Translations under genes and position numbers: made by a program | Shown here: positions 57,773-64,000 of the stretch, one piece after another | Numbering within the stretch: the first letter of the stretch is position 1 | How the letters are laid out: each line of letters starts with the position of its first letter | Notes under the pieces: model-generated | What the model was told of the DNA's origin: nothing | Seen by the model: the letters and a program-made list of their open reading frames with translations, nothing else | Database searches by the model: none | Assembly (NCBI RefSeq): GCF_008831285.2 | Contig: NC_045143.1 | Span: 9,433,503-9,497,502 of the forward strand | Reading direction: 5' to 3' | Source of the DNA: Nymphaea colorata | Taxonomy: Eukaryota > Streptophyta > Magnoliopsida > Nymphaeales > Nymphaeaceae | DNA length: 64,000 nucleotides

Positions 57773-60700
57773 GAGGTCGTTTGATTGTTGTCAATCGGGA
57801 CAAGACAGATATGACGTCCTGTCCATTACACTATTGTCATGTCTTCATGAACAATGATGTTCTTTGTCCACCGTTTGATGATTTTAAGAACATAACACTA
57901 CGTTCTTCTTGTCCGACGTTTGTTTCACATGTGTCTATTCTGTCTTTTCTGTCCGTCCTATCTGACGTTTGTTTTTGTCCTGTCCAATCTATCCGTATTG
58001 TCCCATGTTTGTATCTTACATGGTTAGTTCTGTCTAATGTTTGTTTATGTTCTGTTCAAACTGTCTGTTTTATCCGGTGTTCAAACAAACCGCGAATGCA
58101 TGTCTACAACTTTCTTGAGGGCAACTTCTATGGGGTGGTGAATCGTAGCTAAAAACATCTTAGCATTTTTTTTCCAACAAATACTTCATAAATATGAGAG
58201 TTAAGTGAGAGAGGGAGAGAGAGAGAGAGAAACGAGTTAGTTGTCGAGAACAGTAGAAAATTTTACCATAAAATAGAATGAAAGAAAGTCAATCGACTGC
58301 AACTGTTATATCAACAATGCTCAAGCAACTAAGACATATATCCTCCGGCTTGCAAACCTTAACTGAGTTGTATGTGCCAACTATTCAAACAGCCAAAACA
58401 TAAGACCCAAAACAACTTGTTTTTTTATTAATGAAGAAAGTTGACAGGCAAGCTAAAACCAGTTGGTCATGTTAAACCGAAAGTGGTGCATCTAAAATTT
58501 CGGTAGTAGTTTTTTCTGACAATATCAAGGAGATGTATGAATAGTATATTATTCAATATTTGAACCTCTCCTTTCTACATAAATGCCCTTGTCTACAAAG
58601 ATAAATCTTTATAAATTTCAATGTTCGGCCATCCTTGTTCAGCCTACGACTTCACAAACATGGCTAAGAGTTTGATTTCATCATCTTGCAGCCTAGTTCC
58701 GAATGTACACTGACCTCTTGACGTGCAATTTCTCACCAAATCCCTGCAATGAAAAACAACAACTTTACTTAAATATCACACCCTAGAGAGAGAAAAACCT
58801 GTAAAAGCAAACAGTCAAAAAAACCTGATAATGCATCTAACAATGCTTCTAATTCTCAAGATCAAAGTGGACTAGAGCATGGTGCTGGGGATGGTGAACA
58901 TGGTAACATGCCAAAAATAATAGCAGCACCTACAGTAATATGGCGAACGTTTAGCTGTTTGGTAGGAATGAGAGCAATGACACTGATAGTGACTAAACAA
59001 CTCAGAAACAGGAAAATCATGGACATTAGTGAACAACCTCTTTAAGCTTTCAGTCTCCCTTTCCCTCTCCTTCTTATGCACTTACACAAATAGGAAAAAG
59101 AAAAAAAAATGGAAATTGTAGTCCAGCAATACTTCCAAATTTGAAGCTTAGAGACCAGCAAGAGTAGATAAAAAAGCTAAGAGTAAACGTAGACACAAGA
59201 TTTAGAAAAGCCAAAGATGAGCAAGGATCTTTTGGTGATTTTTATATGGTCAGGAACTTTGTCTCACATGTTCATGGTGCTCTTGATGCCTAATCAGCTG
59301 CAAACACTAAACTATCAACATAGACACCTATATGATTAGGATGTAGGTCGATCAGGGTCCTAATAAACAAGGTAAGATGAATGAGATCAAAATCAGCTCA
59401 GAAGTCAGACCAAGTCCACTGCCTCCAAGCTGCACCTAGTTCATTCAGTTTAATATCTACACTCTACAGCAACACAACAACTGTCCAAATTACATGACCA
59501 CGATCATTTTATGCTGGATTCAGAAAAATGCTTGAGCTTAACCAATATAGCTAAGCCAAAATGTCCTTGAACAAGAAGAAAAGTAACTGAACAGAAAATA
59601 AGAAATTGATGTGGCCTCTGTCATCCAAAAATTTATATACTGTTCGAGTGAATGGGCTGTGCCTGATGAGGCAAGATTAGGCTTTCGGCCAAGTTCACAT
59701 GATCCAGCAATCAGCAGTTCAGTCTGGATTTTACCATCAAAGAAGAGACTTACAAATTCAGTTGGTATTTTGATCATTGCTCATCCCTATGCATGGTTTT
59801 TAGTGTATAAGAATGTGCACATAACCAGCTACGTTCCTTGCACAAGTTTATTTTTTGCACACTGACATTGGAGGTACAATCACCTGTATAAACTAGCAAT
59901 CAGCGTAATATGGAAGAAATTGCTATTCAGAAGCTACACAAAACACACGTAATTCAGTAGGATATCAAATTACAATGGCTCACTAATATTTCAGACAGAA
60001 TTAGGCTTGTACAGTTGGTTTTCTGCTAATACCAATGGCTGATTTTCTGCTACTAAGGAGACGATTGAAAAAAGTATTATTTTTCTATGTTCAAATTTTC
60101 AACATAATGGATTTGGTTTGTCGTTCATCCTGGTGGATGAATGTCGTTTTGCACTCGCTTAAATGTAGGGAGCCGATCTAATGACCCACACCGCCTGTGC
60201 GAGGGAACCTAGATCCCATCCCTTACAGGTTCCAGCCGAGCCAACTACTGGTGGTGCTGGAACCAACATAACACAAGAACACCAAAGAGAAGAGGGAACC
60301 GCGCCGGAATCATCGGATCTCGGACGCGAGAGAGAGAGGGAGGGAGAAATGTCCGACCATGGAGGTAAGCAGCGAGGATCCCAAGATGAGCAGGCGGTAT
60401 TGAGACCTCCTGGCGAGCGTGATGCAGGCATTGGCGATGGCGAGGGGCCAGATGAAGAACAGCTCATGCCAAACCAGCCCCACGAAGAAGAAGGGATGCT
60501 CCGAGGCTAGGTAGTCACCGAACCGATCTTTGTACTAGGAAGCAATACGAAGCAGGGGATCCAGGAAGAGGGTGGAAGGAAGCGCGGTCTGCACGTCCAG
60601 GAGAGGAGCGCAGATGATGAGGATGAGGAAAAAGGTGAAGAGGATTACGTCCAAAACCAGAGAGGGAGGAGAAAGGCAGTTCGGGGGGAGAGGCAACGGG

Positions 60701-60914
60701 GTCAGGGGATCGGGGTCGGGGGAGGGAGGTGGGCTGTCCTGTCTGTTCTGAGGGTTAGCTCGGAACAGAATGGGACAAAAAAATTATTTAAACCCTCGTC
60801 CAGTCGTCCGTCTTGTCCATGTCCTGCGTCCTGCGTCCAACGTTTGATGAAAAAATCAACTAAACAGGACAGGCGTTTTCTGTTCTGCGTGTCCTGTGGC
60901 CATCAAACAACCTC
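57773..60914. mobile_element. Harbinger-like element, 3.14 kb, carrying a host gene fragment
   Basis: Termini GAGGTCGTTTGAT and, reverse-complemented, GAGGTTGTTTGATG; TTA on both sides (57770-57772 and 60915-60917). Subterminal parts on both sides repeat CTGTCC/GTCCTG and GTTTG motifs. The interior (58150-60150) has no transposase that I can recognise; it includes intron-like DNA and, at 60349-60658, an EXPERA-domain exon. The neighbouring units lack it. Confidence 0.82.
60349..60658 (-). pseudogene. Captured EXPERA / TMEM97 (sigma-2 receptor)-like exon
   Basis: The minus-strand frame reads LVLDVILFTFFLILIICAPL, LDVQTALPSTLFLDPLLR, IAS, a TAG stop, then [36 protein letters not shown] and [12 protein letters not shown]. 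This is the first half of plant TMEM97-like proteins, small four-helix ER membrane proteins of the EXPERA fold, which bind sterol-type ligands. The pattern D-x-QTxLP, then GDYL and FFVGLVW-E, is diagnostic. The stop most simply replaces the Trp of the usual WY pair. There is no start codon and the second half was not found nearby. Confidence 0.75.
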
Positions 60915-60917
60915 TTA

Positions 60918-62006
60918 AGTTGCTACACGATTAACCATAGAACGACCCAATCCCCAAAGCAGTGTCGACCCAAGGGCAAGAAACAAAAGGTGAGGTTTCA
61001 CTTATTATTGTACCCTAGGTTCCAAAGTAGTGTGGAACTGGGACGCAAAGAGAAGAGGTGACGGTCCACTTCACGGTGCACCTCACAAGTGCGTTACTAA
61101 TCGTCACCTTAATGACAAAACTTCATGTATATTTTTACAACTTTATATTAATTGAATTATATTTCATTTTGGTGTCTACTTTAAAGTTTGTTAATCATCA
61201 CCATAATGACAAAATTTTAGGTATACTAGTTTTATAACTGGTTATTAAGAATGAGCAGCGGCTAGCTGAAAAAAAAAAAGGAATCTTTAAAGTCTTTTGC
61301 CATGAGGGTTTTGTTATTTTACTTTTTTTATTCTGAGAAAATGGTTTTTGTTTTGTATTTTGAAAGACCTGAACACCTTGGTTGTGGTCTGCCTCCAACC
61401 ACGAAACCTGCTTCCGTAGAATAGTTGGTTAAATCGGAAAATGATAAGATTATTTCTATATATTTGAGTAAATCTATAGAAGTATGGTTTTGGCGAAAGC
61501 AAATTTATCATACAAAATCTTGGAATTTGATCGAATCTAAATTCTGGGGACTTTTCTAATTGTTCTAATTAATCACGATTTCCTGAAAAATGACTAATCA
61601 CAGATTTCAGACGGAGGGTTCAAACTCCAGCCACGGATCTGGATCAAGAAAAACATCCAACCGTGGTAGACTTGAAAATTTTAAAATTTGAGGCTTGCCG
61701 TGTTCGATCATTCTCAAGTCGCCATGTTTTTTAAATCCATCAGCTCAATCTGGCGTCGAGTCTGCAGCGAAGATCGACCATTCACTATGTAGACAACGAT
61801 TTCATACTCCACAAAGAGTTGTTCTCCACTGCCATATTTATGAGAGAAGTTTTTATTTTTTCTGAGATCCAATATGATTTCAGATCCAAGGATTTGAGGT
61901 CGGCTCCCCTCCCATCCCACCTGAAAATACCATGAGGTTTTCACTATAAACTATGGAATTTAAATCCTTTTTCCCTTTTTTTTTTTTGCATAGTGTAAAT
62001 TGATGG
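60918..62006 (-). repeat. Duplicated spacer and relic flank, unit D
   Basis: Closest visible relative is the inverted copy at 23226-24150. Contains the uninterrupted site TCACCTTAATGACAAAAC (about 61099) that is occupied at 40673 in unit A. Confidence 0.65.
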
Positions 62007-62546
62007 AAGGAAATTGATGAACCTATTATGGGGAAACATTTGGGGCCATAGGTGGATGAAAAAAAAGAGGTTTTGGGTGCAAAACTGTTCATAAGTGGCC
62101 TAACCATGTCAACTAAAAGGGGGTTATAGGCAATGAGGAGTATGCATGCCAATATTTCTCGTTTGGGTCAGATATTTATCTAACTGTTCCCAAAGAATAG
62201 GATATGGAAAAAAGTTTTAATTTCCGGTCAAGAAATCTTATCAGATTCGGATTTAAGCAATGCTTTCTGATTAGATTCGGATTACCGATCAGATTTAGTT
62301 TTCAATAAATATCCTACATTCAATACTCTTACATATTGAAAATTGGCAAGATTCGATTTAAAATACATTTTTGGATTTATATGTGAATGTAAAATAGGAT
62401 TTCATATTCAGCTTCATATATGTCTTTTTTTTTTTTGTATTTGAAGAATGAATATTTGAATATCCAAAGAAACGAGGGTATATTTGATTCAAGTCTCATT
62501 CTTTGACATCCCTAAGGAGAAGGAAAAGTGTAGGAGTTTATTCCAT
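62007..62546 (-). pseudogene. CYP94 N-terminal relic
   Basis: Again ATG GAA TAA (62546), the AT-rich insertion (about 62160-62520), then DMVRPLMNSF and YGPKCFPIIGSSISF, ending at about 62007. Confidence 0.8.
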
Positions 62547-62884
62547 GCTTTGAATTTGTACACCCTGCGATGCTTTTGTTTTTTGGAATGATTGACTACT
62601 CTTAGCTCCCCCCTTTCGCCGTTATAGAAGAGAGGGAGGCAGCTAAGCCACATGGGTACTTCGATAAGGTTCATGTACCCATGTTGCGGTACTCATGCCC
62701 AAAGTTAGTGTTTGGACACACTTGGGTAGTTTTTAGATCACAACCAATTCAAATTGGTTAATTTTGGGTGATTTATTTTTTTCTAACTCAGTCATTGTTC
62801 ATTAACATGTAATGGTTTTATTTAAAATCACTTGTTTATTTAAAAGTTTCTTTATTTTATGGGATGAAGACGTGTCCAAACTAT
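62547..62884. other. Spacer between relic and stub
   Basis: Decayed relic promoter, then AT-rich DNA up to the deletion junction at about 62884. The normal roughly 2 kb of spacer, 3' flank and P450 body is missing. Confidence 0.5.
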
Positions 62885-63021
62885 ATGGGATGACACTTGG
62901 GGCCATAAATGGATGAAGACGAAGGGGTTTTGGCTGCGAAACTATTCATGAGTAGCCTAACTATATGAACCAAAAGGAGGATTGAGGCAATAAGAAGGAA
63001 CAGTACAGAAGCTTCTTCCAT
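62885..63021 (-). pseudogene. CYP94 N-terminal stub (codons 1-46)
   Basis: Start ATG at 63021, then the anchor and hinge exactly as in copies B and C up to YGPKCHPI (residue 46). Similarity ends at about 62885 at a deletion junction. Promoter and TATA box are intact, so transcription may still begin here, but no haem domain remains. Confidence 0.9.
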
Positions 63022-63092
63022 GGCTTTAACTTGAGGTCGGGAGGATGTCCTTGTTATTTTAACGAGTGGCTACTCCTAGCTCATCGCACTCA

Positions 63093-63100
63093 TATTTATA
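63093..63100 (-). promoter_or_regulatory. TATA box of the stub
   Basis: TATAAATA, 72 bp upstream of the ATG, as in copies A-C. Confidence 0.6.
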
Positions 63101-64000
63101 CAAGAGAGAGAAAGAGAGTGTCTGTGTTGAAGAGGCAAGAGATTTGCTGCGCAAGCGGTGACGTTGCTGAAGAATCGTGTGGACGAAGAAAAGTTCTTAG
63201 TTTCTTCTAGTAGTGTTTGACGTTCGAAGCTTTCTTCCCAAACATGTCTGAAGTATTTGGGAGCTAGCATGGGCCCGGAAGAGCTGGTCCAGGTGGGAGA
63301 AGGGAGAGAAAGAACTAGACTTGGATATTCCCCCACCATTTCTAAGTTACTTCTTTCCTGGTATTCAAGTAACATTGCCTCAAGAAGCATGAATGAACAA
63401 GTTAACCGTTAATGGCAATTCGTCTGTGGCAGCACACTGAAGTTTACTTCATGTGCTCATTGTTATACTTTCAGTCAGCTCCCAGCTTATGAGCAAAATT
63501 CAGCTGCTTATTTGGCGTAAGGAGCAGAATATTCCCGATTGAGCCACGCCTGTAGCTAACTTGATTATTTTCCTGATTTTATTGATGTTTTTTTGTAATA
63601 ATATCTCTTCGTAGTAATGTGCCCTGTATAAGAGAGATCCTCAAAGTAATGGACCAGAGAAGCCGATTTTTTTCCCTCCCCTGTTTCCCGTGCCTTTCTT
63701 TGCTCTGTTTTGTCTCCGCACCCTCCAGTATGTTTTTGCATCTACATCGAAAGGTAGGGCAGATTCATTAAACTTTTCTCAAAGTATATAAAGAATTTTA
63801 CCATTTTTTGAGTGAGATGCATCAGAAAGTAACATAATGTTATTCTTTCCAAACAACTCCAAAAGTATTTAGAAATGACCACCCTTCAGTTCCTATGGGT
63901 ACTGTAACAAAGCCGCTAAAAAAATTATAAATCATCACTAAAGTCGCAATAAACCGTCACCGCACAAAAACCGTGGCTTTTGTAAATTTAATGACCGTTT
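63101..64000 (-). repeat. Duplicated upstream block of the stub
   Basis: Proximal promoter to about 63400, as in copy A (keeps ACTTCTTTCCTGGTATTC, lost in B and C). 63480-64000 is the reverse complement of about 20720-21163, the flank of the plus-strand pseudogene. No gene. Confidence 0.7.

Noticed and set aside
59538-59777. 79-codon minus-strand frame inside the Harbinger-like element
   Set aside because: No family recognised; it could be intron of the captured gene. Not called as a gene.

Overview
This window looks like nuclear DNA of a flowering plant. It carries intronless CYP94-type cytochrome P450 genes, plant-type transposons (hAT with DUF659, PIF/Harbinger, CACTA, Copia, LINE), AT-rich intergenic sequence and fragments of plant genes such as NPH3-type, RPS15 and homoserine kinase. 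I cannot name the species. No rRNA, tRNA or CRISPR was recognised.

Layout. 1-13.1 kb is repeat-rich: a 57-bp minisatellite (0.7-2.05 kb), a long TA run, small tandem repeats, a decayed DUF659 hAT transposon (7.9-10.3 kb), an NPH3-family exon fragment (11.25-11.65 kb) and a GAGCTC-rich hAT-like element carrying a homoserine-kinase-like fragment (12.1-13.1 kb). 13.9-15.4 kb holds an intact, divergent CYP94 gene on the minus strand. From 18.8 kb to the right edge the window is a segmentally duplicated CYP94 array. It contains a 5'-truncated pseudogene on the plus strand (21.2-22.3 kb), three intact 505-codon genes on the minus strand (30.0, 44.8 and 53.2 kb) and an N-terminal stub with its promoter (62.9-63.0 kb). 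Each unit also carries the same older, broken CYP94 first-exon relic downstream of the P450 position, plus the same CACTA-like segment.

The units were then hit by different transposons. Because sister units keep the empty sites, several insertions can be defined to the base: two hAT elements and two Harbinger-like elements. Three nonautonomous elements carry pieces of host genes: RPS15 in a hAT, an EXPERA/TMEM97-like gene in a 3.1-kb Harbinger-like element, and a homoserine-kinase-like piece in a hAT-like element. A LINE that lacks its 3' part lies at the inversion junction between the plus-strand pseudogene and the first minus-strand gene, and a decayed Copia element sits in the unit upstream of that gene.

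Function. The four intact P450s would sit on the ER membrane and, by family, hydroxylate fatty acids or a related acyl substrate such as jasmonoyl-isoleucine at the omega end. The three array genes share a TATA box at the same distance from the ATG, so they are probably expressed alike and mainly change dosage. The substrate cannot be read from the sequence.
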